Source: Granulicella sp. S190 (GTDB lineage: Bacteria; Acidobacteriota; Terriglobia; Terriglobales; Acidobacteriaceae). From it: a stretch of DNA of 64,000 nucleotides. The position numbers were made by a program, and so were the translations under genes. The stretch covers positions 303,626-367,625 of the forward strand of contig NZ_LMUD01000002.1 of the NCBI RefSeq assembly GCF_009766095.1, given 5' to 3'. Below, one piece after another: positions 37,831-49,000 of the stretch. How positions within the stretch are numbered: the first letter of the stretch is position 1; each line of letters opens with the position of its first letter. The notes under the pieces are model-generated. The model saw only the letters and a list, made by a program, of their open reading frames with translations, had not been told where the DNA came from and made no database searches.

Positions 37831-38745
37831 ATGTCAACTCAAACCGTCCTAAATGATCTTCTGGAAGAGTGTTGGATTACGACCGATGGCGAAAAGATGA
37901 GCAGCGGATTCGATCGCGAACACTTTGAAATCACCCATAGTCTCACCGAACATCCTCTGTTACAGATCCCCGAGTTGATGGAGCTGGCAGATCGAACCAA
38001 GAAGACCCGGCCAGCAGGCATCTACTACGACGCAGGTAACATCCGTGTAGACCAGCGATGGGATCAGATGCCTGAGAAACAGTTCTCAGTCGTCGAAACC
38101 ATGAAGCGAATCGAGACATGCGGAGCGTGGCTTCTCTTTAAGGATGTACAGAAGGACCCTCAATACAAAGCATTTTTAGGCAGTGGTTGGGAAAAGATCA
38201 AAGCGAAGATTGGCAATAACCTGCAGACGCGCATCCTTCGTGAAGACGCTCTGATCTTTGTCACCTCTCCCAAGCGCATTGCAACCTACCATATCGACCG
38301 GGAGTGCAGCTTCCTGCTGCAGATCAAAGGAACGAAGACGATTCACATCTTTGATCGTGCAGATCGAGAGGTCCTTCCTGAAGAAGAGATTGAACGTTTT
38401 TGGACCGTGGATAACAACGCACCGGTCTATAAGCCCCAGTTCCAGGGCAGGGCAACCTCTTATACACTGCGCCCCGGAAACGGTGTGCACATTCCAGTGA
38501 ACTGTCCTCACTGGGTAGAGAACGACGACAACGTCTCTGTCTCTCTCAACGTAAACGTTCAATTTATAGACACGATTCGAGCGAACACGTATCGAGCTAA
38601 TCATGCGCTCCGAACACTTGGTTTGACTCCGCGGCCGCCAGGTCAGTCGCCGGCGGTGGACTTCCTCAAGTCCCGCTCCATGGTTCCTGTGGTAGCTGCG
38701 AAGGCTGCCTTGCATAAACTTGCATCCTTGAGAAAGTCTTCCTGA
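37831..38745 (+). CDS. Cupin-8 / JmjC-like protein
   Basis: 304 residues. The core motif is that of Fe(II)/2-oxoglutarate hydroxylases of the cupin_8/JmjC group: His154-x-Asp156 (ATYHIDREC), then the distal His of GNGVHIPVNCPHW (His220 or His227). Proteins of this kind are often 2-oxoglutarate-dependent hydroxylases of amino acids, peptides or proteins. The ATG at 37831 with GGAG upstream is preferred over the GTG at 37798. A strong hairpin follows the stop. Its closeness to the NRPS cluster (1.7 kb) makes it a possible tailoring enzyme. Confidence 0.7.
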   Translation: MSTQTVLNDLLEECWITTDGEKMSSGFDREHFEITHSLTEHPLLQIPELMELADRTKKTRPAGIYYDAGNIRVDQRWDQMPEKQFSVVETMKRIETCGAWLLFKDVQKDPQYKAFLGSGWEKIKAKIGNNLQTRILREDALIFVTSPKRIATYHIDRECSFLLQIKGTKTIHIFDRADREVLPEEEIERFWTVDNNAPVYKPQFQGRATSYTLRPGNGVHIPVNCPHWVENDDNVSVSLNVNVQFIDTIRANTYRANHALRTLGLTPRPPGQSPAVDFLKSRSMVPVVAAKAALHKLASLRKSS

Positions 38746-38749
38746 GAGT

Positions 38750-38790
38750 GAACTACGCAACCTGCGCCGGATGCGGGTTGCGTAGTTCTT
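38750..38790 (+). terminator. Strong hairpin after the cupin gene
   Basis: Perfect 13-bp stem, GAACTACGCAACC (38750-38762) with GGTTGCGTAGTTC (38776-38788), around a 13-base loop. It is followed by a short T-rich stretch (TTCCT). It begins 5 bases after the stop codon, so a terminator or 3' protecting hairpin is likely. Confidence 0.6.
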
Positions 38791-38943
38791 CCTAGCTCAA
38801 CCGCATCCCGTCTTGCGACAGTCATCTTCGATCTTCCATCCGCTGGCATCATCTTCGACTTCAGTTAGCTTCACGCCCGAGCGTTCAAATCAGGAGTTTC
38901 CGAGCGGCTTATCGTTTCATAGGGTGAGTGCTCTCGATATGCC

Positions 38944-40401
38944 ATGCGACTCTTCGAAATTATCTTGATTGCAACCTTGCTTGCTGCAGCCTTCGCACAG
39001 CGAACCACCTCGGCAGCAGGCTGGTCACGACCACTTACGGTACTCGCTGTTCTGGTCGCACTCTGGCACATCTTTCACGAGGGAACTCATTGGCAGATGT
39101 TCCCTGCCCTGGCAGGACTCGTTCTGCTGATAGCCTGGCAGCTCCTCTCTGCATCGCAGCTTGCTTCACGATATCCGGCGATGAAGAATGGCGTGAGCGC
39201 TACAGTCGCGCTCTTTTCCATCGCAACCGTCGGATTATCTCTCCTGATACCGATGTTTACGCTACCCAAACCGACAGGGACTTACCCTGTAGGAACGCGG
39301 ATCATCTATCTCAAGGATTCCAGTCGTACCGAAGATGCAGCGACGACTCCCGGAATGCCCAGAGAGTTGATGGTACAGATATGGTATCCAGCCGATCCGT
39401 CGAACCATCATCTCGCCGCATACGAGAGGAGCGTAGAGACAAGTCTCTTAACCTCCTATCGAAGTGTTCTCTGGACAAACTCCAAAGAAGACGCACCTGT
39501 CGCGACTCAAGGTGGCCCATTTCCCGTCCTGCTCTTCAACCATGCCTGGGCAGGAAGACGCACGCAGGATACTTTTCTTACAGAAGATCTAGCCAGCCAT
39601 GGTTATGTGGTGGCCTCTATCGAACACACCTATAACGCCAGCCGTGCGGTGCTGCCTGGTGGCCGTGTCATCGACTACGACGACGGCGACAGCTTGCTCG
39701 ACTTCCGTCTTCACTCGGCGAAAGAGATTCTAGCTACCTGGAATAAGGAGCTCGGCAAATGGGTCGCTGATGAGGTCTTCGTCCTGAATACGCTGCAGAA
39801 CGAGAATCTCGATCAAAACAGCCCATGGTATGGCCACCTCGATACTCAGCGCGCCGGTGCTCTCGGCCACTCCTTCGGCGGTGCTGCCGCCATCCAGGTC
39901 TGTTCCGTGGACGCGCGAATTCAATCGGCAGTCAACTTGGACGGCTGGACCTTTGGAGATATTAGCAAGCGAGCGGCCAACCAGCCATCGATGTTTCTCT
40001 ACGGTATCGCAACCACTAACCAGCCAAAAGATCCGACCACCTCCGGACCAGCCGAGCAGGCAGAGGCAGAACTCAATGCTGTCGACCAGAAAGAAGTGGA
40101 AGACAGCCTCAAGCAATTTGGCGGGTACAAAGTTTCGATTAGCAATACCTCGCACATGGACTTTACCGACCATCCCTTGGTGAGTCCATGGCGCAGATGG
40201 ACACGGCCAGGCCATATCTTACCGGCGCGTATCCACACTATCGTCCGCACCTATGTCCTCGCATTCTTCGACCAGACGATTCGAGGAGCAAAACCTCAAC
40301 TCCTCCAATCAGGAGCCCCCGCTCAATTTCGAGAGGTTCAGATCGAGAGCTGGACTCCCGAAACCAAGGCTGTGTCATCGCTGACCCCCACCACTCCCTG
40401 A
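38944..40401 (+). CDS. Membrane-anchored alpha/beta hydrolase (PAF-acetylhydrolase-like)
   Basis: 485 residues. The first ~100 residues hold several hydrophobic segments (LLAAAFAQ, LVALWHIFHE, LAGLVLLIAWQLL, VALFSIATVGLSLLI), then an alpha/beta hydrolase with nucleophile Ser310 in GHSFGG, an Asp in NLDGW and a His in SHMDFTDHP. The combined PAF-acetylhydrolase/dienelactone-hydrolase-like pattern (VQIWYPAD, FPVLLFNHAW, VVASIEHT) fits the PAF-AH family. Likely an exported or membrane-bound lipid or ester hydrolase. Its last base is 27 bp from the end of the convergent NRPS cluster. Confidence 0.7.
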   Translation: MRLFEIILIATLLAAAFAQRTTSAAGWSRPLTVLAVLVALWHIFHEGTHWQMFPALAGLVLLIAWQLLSASQLASRYPAMKNGVSATVALFSIATVGLSLLIPMFTLPKPTGTYPVGTRIIYLKDSSRTEDAATTPGMPRELMVQIWYPADPSNHHLAAYERSVETSLLTSYRSVLWTNSKEDAPVATQGGPFPVLLFNHAWAGRRTQDTFLTEDLASHGYVVASIEHTYNASRAVLPGGRVIDYDDGDSLLDFRLHSAKEILATWNKELGKWVADEVFVLNTLQNENLDQNSPWYGHLDTQRAGALGHSFGGAAAIQVCSVDARIQSAVNLDGWTFGDISKRAANQPSMFLYGIATTNQPKDPTTSGPAEQAEAELNAVDQKEVEDSLKQFGGYKVSISNTSHMDFTDHPLVSPWRRWTRPGHILPARIHTIVRTYVLAFFDQTIRGAKPQLLQSGAPAQFREVQIESWTPETKAVSSLTPTTP

Positions 40402-40428
40402 TAAGTTCCTCCGCAGCTTGTATCGAGG

Positions 40429-43044
40429 CTATCTATTCACCGGCTCCTCGAATTGGCTAAGGCAGTCGTAGATCGACTTCGCCAGCACATCGATGTCCGG
40501 TACAGACAGGACGTGCCAATGATCTCCAGGAACGGTGTGAACCTCCACTCCTCCTTGGAACACTGCCGACCAGCCATTGTCCGAGGGAATGCTGCTATCT
40601 GCCTGATGCTCTGCTCGAAAGAGGGTAAGTTTTCCTGGAAACGGTTTTATCTTGTACTTTCGCGCGGCAACAGCGTTGATCTCGTGAGTATTTTTGAGGA
40701 AGGCAGGCAACGTGGAGGACACTCGAGCTGCCAGGGTAACCGTGTAGCGGATTCTGCGCTCATGGAAATCTGCCTGAACGAAATCGAACCAGGCCTTCGC
40801 GCTGCCGTGACCGGTATGACTCCGAAAAAAGCCTCCGACACCGCCCTGCTTCTTCCCATGATTCGTGGAGGTTCCACTGGACGGCACTTCCATATAATCT
40901 CGCACCCTCGTATCAAGCATCCCGAGCATGCCGATCTTTTCGCCGGCTTCCAGGAGCTGCCGGCCCATCTCCAGAGCCATAACTCCGCCAAAGGAATATC
41001 CAAGCAGGTGATACGGGCCGCTCGGCTGCACACGCCGAATCTCTTTGAGATAGTGAGTAGCCATATCTTCCAGGCGAAGCAGCGCTGGCTTCCCTGCTTC
41101 GAGCGCCTGCGCCTGCACACCATACACTGGCTGGTCTGCGCCGATCTTCGTCGTCAGTCCATAGAAGTTCACCACGTTCCCACCCGCGCCGTGAATGATG
41201 TAGAGAGGGCGCTTGGTCCCCACCGGTTGAATCGGTACCAGCGACGTTACCGTATTCGGCGCGTAGCGTCTGCGGACCAGCTCTGCAACCATCTTGATCG
41301 TTGGTGCCGAGATCAGGCTGGCCAGGCCAAAGCCCATCGAGTAGAGGTTGTTCATTCGCGTCACAAGCCGAAGAATCGAAAGCGAACTGACACCCAGCGA
41401 GAAGACATTAGTGTCGACGGATATGTCTTCGATGCCAAGCATCGAACGCCAAAGCTCGCGAAGCTGAATCTCGATCGGATCGCTGACCGTCGCGACCTGC
41501 TCTTCCAGCTTCTCCAGAATCTCGCCGTCTTCCCCAGTCTGCTTCTCGTCAAAGGCTCTGATGCTCCTGCGAGCCGCAGGCCGGTTTACGTACTCGGGAA
41601 GCGTGGCGGGGAGAAAGTCGTCTGCAGGTGCCATCCGCTCCACTTCAATAGATGATTCGCGAACGGCAGACTCAAGCAACGCAATGAAGCTTGTCAGGTA
41701 ACGCTGAATTGTCGTCGGGCGAAAGTAATTTGGGTTGTATTCAAGCTGCAGCCGCGGCCCTTCTTCCGGACGATCGACGATAGCGAACATCCATTCGAAG
41801 ACTGCCCCCGGACTCATCGAACGCAAAGGAGTAATCTCGAGCCCGGCTACCTGCTGCGTCACCATGAAAGACTTCTGATAGAGAAAGAAGATCGGAATCT
41901 CGAAGGACGCATCATTAAACGAAAAATGCGGATCGTAAATGAGCTCTTCAAACGGAAGCTCTTGATTCTCGTACGCCCCTAAGGTCCAGTCCTGCACCTT
42001 AGTCAGCAGTGACCGAAAAGTCTCTTTCGGTTCAATCCCAACGCGCAGCACCTGGATATTCATGAAGAGGCCAATCAGCTCTTCGGTATCCTCATTTCTA
42101 TTCGCGCACGGTGACCCAATGACGATATCCCGCTGCCCTGTCACTCGATGTAACAAGGCACAGAAGATACTGAATAACAGGATATTCAGCGTCACATTTT
42201 GATTTCGGCAAAACTCATGGGCTAGCGCGGTAAGCTCAGGCGAAATAAGAAATGTTTCAATGTCTCCCGACTCTGAGTCGGTACGAATATCTCCGCGGCT
42301 CTCAAGAGTCGCATCATGCGGCAGCTCGATACGTCCGAAGTTCGTCCCTAGAGTCTTACGCCAGAAGTTGAGAGATTCCTCTGCAGCCTCACTCTTTCGC
42401 CACTCCTCTTGCCATACAGCAAAGTCGGCAAACTGGATTGGCATCTCCGGCAGCACAGGCTCCTTCTCTTCCACCAGAGCTTCATAGAAGACCGCAATAT
42501 CGCGCAGAAGAATCCCAAGTGAAATGCCATCACAGATGATGTGGTGCATCGTAACCAGCAACAGATGATGCTTCGGGGCGAACTTCAAAAGTTTGAGCGT
42601 GAGGAGCGGCCCGCGAAACAAGTCCATGCGATAGGCCGCATGCTCCCGGATAAGTCTGCCTGCCTCCTGCGAGTTGGCAGCATCAGGTAGATGCTGCAGA
42701 TCCACAACTGGAAGTGCAACGCTGTACGGCGTTCCAATAATCTGCGAAAGCTTCCCATCCACCATCGAGAAGGTCGTTCGCAACATCTCATGCCGACGCA
42801 CCGCCATGCTGAAGGCCAGCGCCAGCAGGTCTACGTTCAACTCTCCCAAACACTGCCACATCAGCGGCATATTCAACGCGGGATTTCCAGGATGCATCTG
42901 GTCCAGCGACCAGAAGCGAATCTGCCCCTGGGTAGCAGGCATGAAGTACACTTCGTCCGCTGGCGATGCCGTCGTACTCACGGCGGGCACCTCCTCTGGA
43001 GCGTTCGCGATGCTATCCGTCGCGGAATGGAACTCTTGCTTCAT
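40429..43044 (-). CDS. NRPS termination module: condensation, carrier and thioesterase, no adenylation domain
   Basis: 871 residues. A condensation domain (~30-470) has the intact motif MHHIICDG (His167, His168, Asp172). A carrier domain (~520-595) has its phosphopantetheine Ser554 in LGVSSL. A thioesterase (~610-870) has nucleophile Ser684 in GYSFGG and His842 in GDHWH. No adenylation domain lies between C and carrier, which is odd for a terminal module. Start codon overlaps the stop of the upstream PKS-NRPS gene by 4 bp. Either the carrier is loaded in trans, or the C domain joins the chain to a free nucleophile and the thioesterase releases it. Confidence 0.9.
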   Translation of the reverse strand: MKQEFHSATDSIANAPEEVPAVSTTASPADEVYFMPATQGQIRFWSLDQMHPGNPALNMPLMWQCLGELNVDLLALAFSMAVRRHEMLRTTFSMVDGKLSQIIGTPYSVALPVVDLQHLPDAANSQEAGRLIREHAAYRMDLFRGPLLTLKLLKFAPKHHLLLVTMHHIICDGISLGILLRDIAVFYEALVEEKEPVLPEMPIQFADFAVWQEEWRKSEAAEESLNFWRKTLGTNFGRIELPHDATLESRGDIRTDSESGDIETFLISPELTALAHEFCRNQNVTLNILLFSIFCALLHRVTGQRDIVIGSPCANRNEDTEELIGLFMNIQVLRVGIEPKETFRSLLTKVQDWTLGAYENQELPFEELIYDPHFSFNDASFEIPIFFLYQKSFMVTQQVAGLEITPLRSMSPGAVFEWMFAIVDRPEEGPRLQLEYNPNYFRPTTIQRYLTSFIALLESAVRESSIEVERMAPADDFLPATLPEYVNRPAARRSIRAFDEKQTGEDGEILEKLEEQVATVSDPIEIQLRELWRSMLGIEDISVDTNVFSLGVSSLSILRLVTRMNNLYSMGFGLASLISAPTIKMVAELVRRRYAPNTVTSLVPIQPVGTKRPLYIIHGAGGNVVNFYGLTTKIGADQPVYGVQAQALEAGKPALLRLEDMATHYLKEIRRVQPSGPYHLLGYSFGGVMALEMGRQLLEAGEKIGMLGMLDTRVRDYMEVPSSGTSTNHGKKQGGVGGFFRSHTGHGSAKAWFDFVQADFHERRIRYTVTLAARVSSTLPAFLKNTHEINAVAARKYKIKPFPGKLTLFRAEHQADSSIPSDNGWSAVFQGGVEVHTVPGDHWHVLSVPDIDVLAKSIYDCLSQFEEPVNR

Positions 43045-46000
43045 CGTCGTATCCCGCCTTCACCGCGATAGCTCTTTCGCGGCGCTACAGCAATTCGCGG
43101 TGCAACCTTGATCGTATTGGACTTCGTCTCCGCCTGCGCCCCCAACCCGTCAGATAAAGCCAAGATTGTCCGATGCTTGAATATCTGTGCTGCCGTTACG
43201 TTCAGACCTTCTCTCTGAGACCGTGCGGCAATTCGGAAGATTAGCAAAGAGTCAGCGCCAAGCTCAAAGATACTGTCTGTAATGCTAACGCGATCGAGCA
43301 TCAGCACGTCAGCCCAAATGTCGGCAAGCTTCTTCTGCTCTTCCGTAGTGGGGACAGTAAAAGAACGTTGCGCGGAGTGAAGTCCCGCCTTGAGAAACGT
43401 GTCAGCGTCAGGCAAAGCTTTACGATCGATCTTCCCGTTTGGCGATCGAGGGAGCTGCGGAAGCGGCATGATCGCGGCTGGAATCATGTACTCAGGCAGC
43501 GCACCCGCAAGCATCGTGAGCAGATCTGCTACCAACGCGGTGGCATGTTCTGCGGAGTTGCCGGCATCGACATACGCGATGAGCCGCGTAATCGGGCTGC
43601 CTGCGCCTTTGCTCGTATGCGCCACAACCACAGCCTCGCGCACCGCTGGATGTCTGTTGAGTGCGACTTCAATCTCTCCCAGCTCAATCCGATACCCACG
43701 AATCTTCACCTGGAAGTCGGTACGTCCGAGCAGCTCCACGCGCCCTTGTCCACCCTCTGCATGCCAGCGGCCCAGATCTCCCGTCTTATAAATACGCCCT
43801 TCCACAAAAGGGTTAATCAGAAACTTCTCCGAGGTAAGATCGGGACGCTTCCAATAGCCGCGCGCCAATCCCTTACCTCCAATGTAGAGCTCCCCTACAA
43901 CTCCAACCGGTACCGGTTGCAGACGATGATCGAGCACATAAAACTGTGTATTCGCAATCGGCGGCCCAACGAATAATGGCCCCGTACCGGCAGTCACACG
44001 AGTCGCAGACGACCAGATGGTAGTCTCGGTTGGCCCATATACATTCCATACCTGCTCGCTTCTCTCAACCAGCTGATCGGCCAGGTCACGGGGCAACGCT
44101 TCGCCACCGCACAGTACCTTCAGCGGGAAATCGCGGCTCCACCCTGCATCGATCAACATCCTCCACGTGCCAGGGGTAGCCTGCAGGACAGTCGCCTTAT
44201 TTTGCTGAAGCAGACTAAGCAGGAGATAGCCATCTGAAACCTGCTCCTCGTTCGCGATGACTAATCGCGCCCCAGTCAGCAGAGGCAACAGCAGCTCCAG
44301 GCCTGCAATGTCGAAGGCAAGCGTAGTCACCGCCACAAACACGTCCTGCTTCACCAGGCCAGGCTCACGCTCCATCGAGCGCAGCAGATTCATCAGTGCG
44401 CTGTGCTCGATCGCGACACCCTTTGGCCTGCCGGTGGTCCCCGACGTATAAATCACATACGCCAGAGAGTTCGCTGTAACCGGCACGTCCACCGGCGCAT
44501 CGCTCTCCTCCGCGATCTTCGAGTCCAGCATCACGATCTTTGCCGTAGTTTTAAATCCAGGCTGCGCAGAGGCAAACGAGCTACCCACTACGAGCAGCGG
44601 AGCGCCCGCATCTTCCAGCACCATCTCTAATCGATCCTTCGGATGCCGCGGATCCAGAGGGACATAAGCCCCTCCAGCCTTCAGCACTCCAAGTAACGCC
44701 CCAAGCATCTCGACCGACCGCTCCACGCAAAGCCCGACTAGATCACCCGCTTTGAGCCCCTCCCGCTGTAGTCTGCGAGCGACGCGGGTCGCATACTGGT
44801 CCAGCTCCCTTCCTGTCCAGCTCTTCGACCCACTCTGCACCACCACCTGGTCCGACAACTCCTTGGCGCGTACCTCCGCCCAGCAATGAATAGGCAGAAA
44901 CTCACGATCAAACTCCACGTCGGTCCGGTTCCAGGACTCCACCACCTCCGAACGGTCCTGCGCATCCAGTAACTCAATCTCATCCACCCGCACCGTCGCA
45001 TCGCGCACAACGCTGCTCAGCAGATTGGCATATAGATGCATCCAACGGCGAATTGTGTCCTCGTCAAAGAGATCGGTGTTGAAGTCGCAATCGTATTCAA
45101 GATCGTCTTCCGTCTCGATCACGTTCAGGAACATATCTGTATTTACAAACTGCTTTGGATTTGCCTTGATCACTGCCGACAAGCCATCGAAGCCAATACG
45201 TGTTCCTATCTTTTCAAGATTGAACTGCACCTCGATCAGAGGAAGTCTGCTCGAATCTCTCGGAATCGAAAGCTTGTGCAACAAGCTGCCATACGTGAAC
45301 TCCTGGTGATCGAACGCATCGAACAGCACATTGCGCGTCGCCGCAAGATGGCTCTTCACCGTCTCCTCATCCTTCAGTTGGCTCAGCATCGGCAAAAAGT
45401 GAACGCAGTGCCCAACCAGACTTGCGTTCTGAAACAGAGCCTGCCCCGCAGTCGAGATGCCAACGACAACCTCAGGCTGGCGAGTCAGACGATGCAGCAA
45501 AAGCTGAAAGCCCGAGAGCAGCGTGACGTACAACGTACATCCCAGCTTCGCGCTTGCGCCCTTTAGATCCGCATAAAGCGCAGAGCCAAGACTCCCCTTC
45601 AGCGTCGCCCCATCGTAGGTCTTGTTCATCGGACGCGGTCTGTCAGTGGGCAGGTCGAGCACCGGAGCAAGCCCTGAAAACTTCTCTACCCAATACGCTT
45701 CGTTATCCGCAAACTCACCCGACTTACTACGAGCCTGCTCTTGGATGGCATAGCTGCTGAACGGCAGCAGCGGAAGCAGCTTCGCCGTGGCACTCTCTTT
45801 ACCGCTGTAAAACTTGCTGATCTCTTCGAAGAGTTGATTCACCGACCAGCCATCCAGAACCATATGATGCCCCGTGAAGAGCAGCACCGTCTCCTCAGCA
45901 GACATCTTGAAGATCGTAGCGCGCGCCAGCGGTCCCTCCGTGAGCGAGAACGGTGTTCTCCCCTCACGATCGATCGCCTCACGCAGCATCTGTTCACGAG

Positions 46001-49000
46001 CAGCTGTCGTCTCTGCCAGCGACGAAAGATCGGCATACTCAATGGCGCCAGAGAATACAGGCGCAATCAGCATCGACTCGCCATCTTCGCTGACCCTGCT
46101 GCGCAGCGCGTCATGCCGGGCAAACCCCAGTTCGATCGCATGCTTCAGGTCTTTCTCCTGCACATTGCCGCGTAGCCGCAGAGTGACCGACTCATTGAAG
46201 GCGCAGTTCGCCTCATCGCCCAGGGCAGCGGCAAAGTAAATCTCTTGTTGTGCCTCTGTAATCGGAACCTGAGCAGGCGCTTCCTTCAACGCGCTCGCGT
46301 GCATCGTAGGACCAGCCACAGCAACCGAATGACTCTGATGCTCTCCGTGGCTGGGCAGCGCGTTGTTCTTCTGCATCTCTTCCACGGTCTCGCGGAAGAC
46401 AGCTTCAACCGTCTCGAGATCCGAATCAGAGTGAGCCGTAGTCAGGAAGCATGGATACCCTTCCTGGATATGAACGCCCTTCTCTCGCATCGCGTAATAC
46501 AGCAGGCTGCCAAGCCGGGCATCTCCGTGGAACGTGAAGTAAAACCACGATGCAAAGTGATGGATGCGGCTCGGAACGCCGCGCTCGACAAAGAAGTTAT
46601 CGAGTCGCGTCGCGATCTCGGCGGTCTTTCGATTCAGATCAAGCTGAAGCTGCGGCCCCGCACTCTTCAAATGATGGAGCACGGAGCGAGCTGCTGCCAG
46701 CGCCTGCGGATGTCGAACGAAGGTCCCGGCAAAGAACGTAACCCCCACCTCAGGGATCGACGCATCGCCATACTGCCAGGCCCCGCCGTCGAGCGCATCC
46801 ATATACTGCGCCTTGCCCGAGAGAACGCCGATGGGATACCCGCCGCCTATCACTTTGCCGTAAGTTGCCAGATCTGCACGAACTCCGAACGCCTCCTGCA
46901 CACCACCAGGAGCAAGTCGGAAGCCCGTGACTACCTCATCGATGATCATCGCGATCTCAGCCTGCTCGGTAATCTGCCGCACCGTCTTGATGAAAGCAAT
47001 AGGCTGCAATCCAGGGTTGCGTGTCTGCACTGGCTCAATCAACACTGCTGCAATCTCGCTGGCATTTTTGCGAATGTACTCAAGCGACGCATCCGCGCCA
47101 TACTCCAGCACAACGACGTTTCCTGTGTTCGCAATCGGAATCCCAGGTGCCAGAGGCACCGTCCCTCGAGGAGTACTGCGCACCAGAACCTCATCGAAGG
47201 TTCCGTGATAGTCGCCCGCAAAATAGATGATGCGGTCGCGCCCCGTTACCGTTCTGGCCACGCGAATCGCCGCCATCACCGCCTCGGACCCGGTATTGCA
47301 GAAGGTCACCCGCTCATTCCCTGTCATCTCACAGATCTGCGCCGCAACCTCGCCGGCCATCGGTGACTGCGGGCCAATCGCAACACCCATCTCAATCTGC
47401 TGATGAACTGCGTCAAGCACAAACTGCGGCGAGTGCCCGAACATGATCGCGCCATAGCCGTTCACAATGTCGATGTACTCATTGCCATCCACATCCCAGA
47501 TCCTCGAGCCCTTCGCGCGCTCGGTCACCAGTGGATAAACCATCTCCTTCCACTGCGGACGGAATCCGGCAACTGCACGTGGATCGGCAAGGTGAACCCG
47601 AGCCTTATCCGTCAGGCGCTTCGACCCTGGCGTCTTCTTCACATACTTCGCGATGAGGTTGTCGAGATACTGTTGCTGATCGCTATCCAGATCCTGTTGC
47701 ACCCTCGGCTGCAGCGGCCTGTAAGAACCATGCTTGACCTCCGAACCCTCGCCGCTCGCCACTGGAGCAATCGCTGTCGACGCGCTGGCCGCTACAGCCG
47801 CCGGAGTAGAAGCCGCAGCAGGCGGAGGAACAGGTAAAGCAACCGGAGCGTTGGGCGCCACTGGTTGACCTACTGATCCTCGCAGCGCCGACAGTTGCTG
47901 CTCAAAGACCTTCGACATCATCGCCATCTGTTCGCTAAACAGTCGCTCCACTGCAGAGCCACCAAGCGCGGGCGTACTGCCGCTCGCGAAGCTGATGGGA
48001 GCGGCAGAGGCAACGGGAGCAGCTACCGCAGCAAGGGGTGCAGCCACCGGGGCTGGCGCCGCTGCCGGAAACGCATCGGCCGGAAGTACGCTATCCAGGT
48101 AAGTGGCAAGACTCGAGATCGTGGAGAACTGCTCCATAATCTGACGGAAGGTTAGCTTTACCCCAAACTTCTTCTGCAGACCTTGTGTAGCCTGGGTAAG
48201 AAAAAGCGAGTCGAGCCCAAGCTCAAGAAACTGGTAGTCGACCTGGTCCGGTGTGATCTCGATACCGCTCAGTTGCGTGAAGACCTCTGAAACAATCGGC
48301 TGCAGACGCAGCTTACGCTCTTGCATTGGTGCCTCATTCAGCGGTTCCGTCGTACCAGTAACCGCTGCCTCTTGGGGTTGTGTGTTGAATTCCGCAGTTG
48401 CAAAAATCTGTTGTTCGTTCTGACGCGAAGCCGCGGCAAAGGCCGGTGGCTCCACCCAGTGCAGCTTCCGTTCGAAAGGATAGGTCGGCAGCGAGACCCG
48501 GCTGCGCTCCTCCTGCCCGTAGACCTTCATCCAGTCCGGCACAGCTCCTGCAAGCCAAAGTTGCCCGAGCGCCTCCTGCAACGATCCCGCCTCCACCGGC
48601 GACTGTTCATCCCGCTGCGAGAGCGAAGAGACGATCACTGCCGTGCTGCTGTTCGGCTGCTGCCGCGCCAGGGTAGCCAGCGTGCTTCCCGGTCCGACTT
48701 CCAGCAATATCTGCGGAGTCGTCATCAAAGTCTTCAACGCATCTGCGAACCGAACAGGATTGCGAACCTGGTCCGCCCAGAAGCGTGGGCTCGTCGCCTG
48801 CTCCGGTTCAATCCACGTCCCGGTAAAGCTCGACACATAAGGACGAGCAGGCGTGCGCAACGTAGTCTTCGCCACCTCAGCCTCAAACGCCGCCAGCATC
48901 GGATCCATCATGAACGAGTGAAACGCATGTGACGTTCGCAGTCTTCGGAAGAGCGCCCCGTCTGCGGTCAGCTTCTTCTCTAGCCGTTCCACGGCCTCCA

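Noticed and set aside
46245-47366. 373-residue plus-strand frame inside the PKS-NRPS gene
   Set aside because: Antisense shadow of the aminotransferase domain; rich in Arg/His, no family resemblance.
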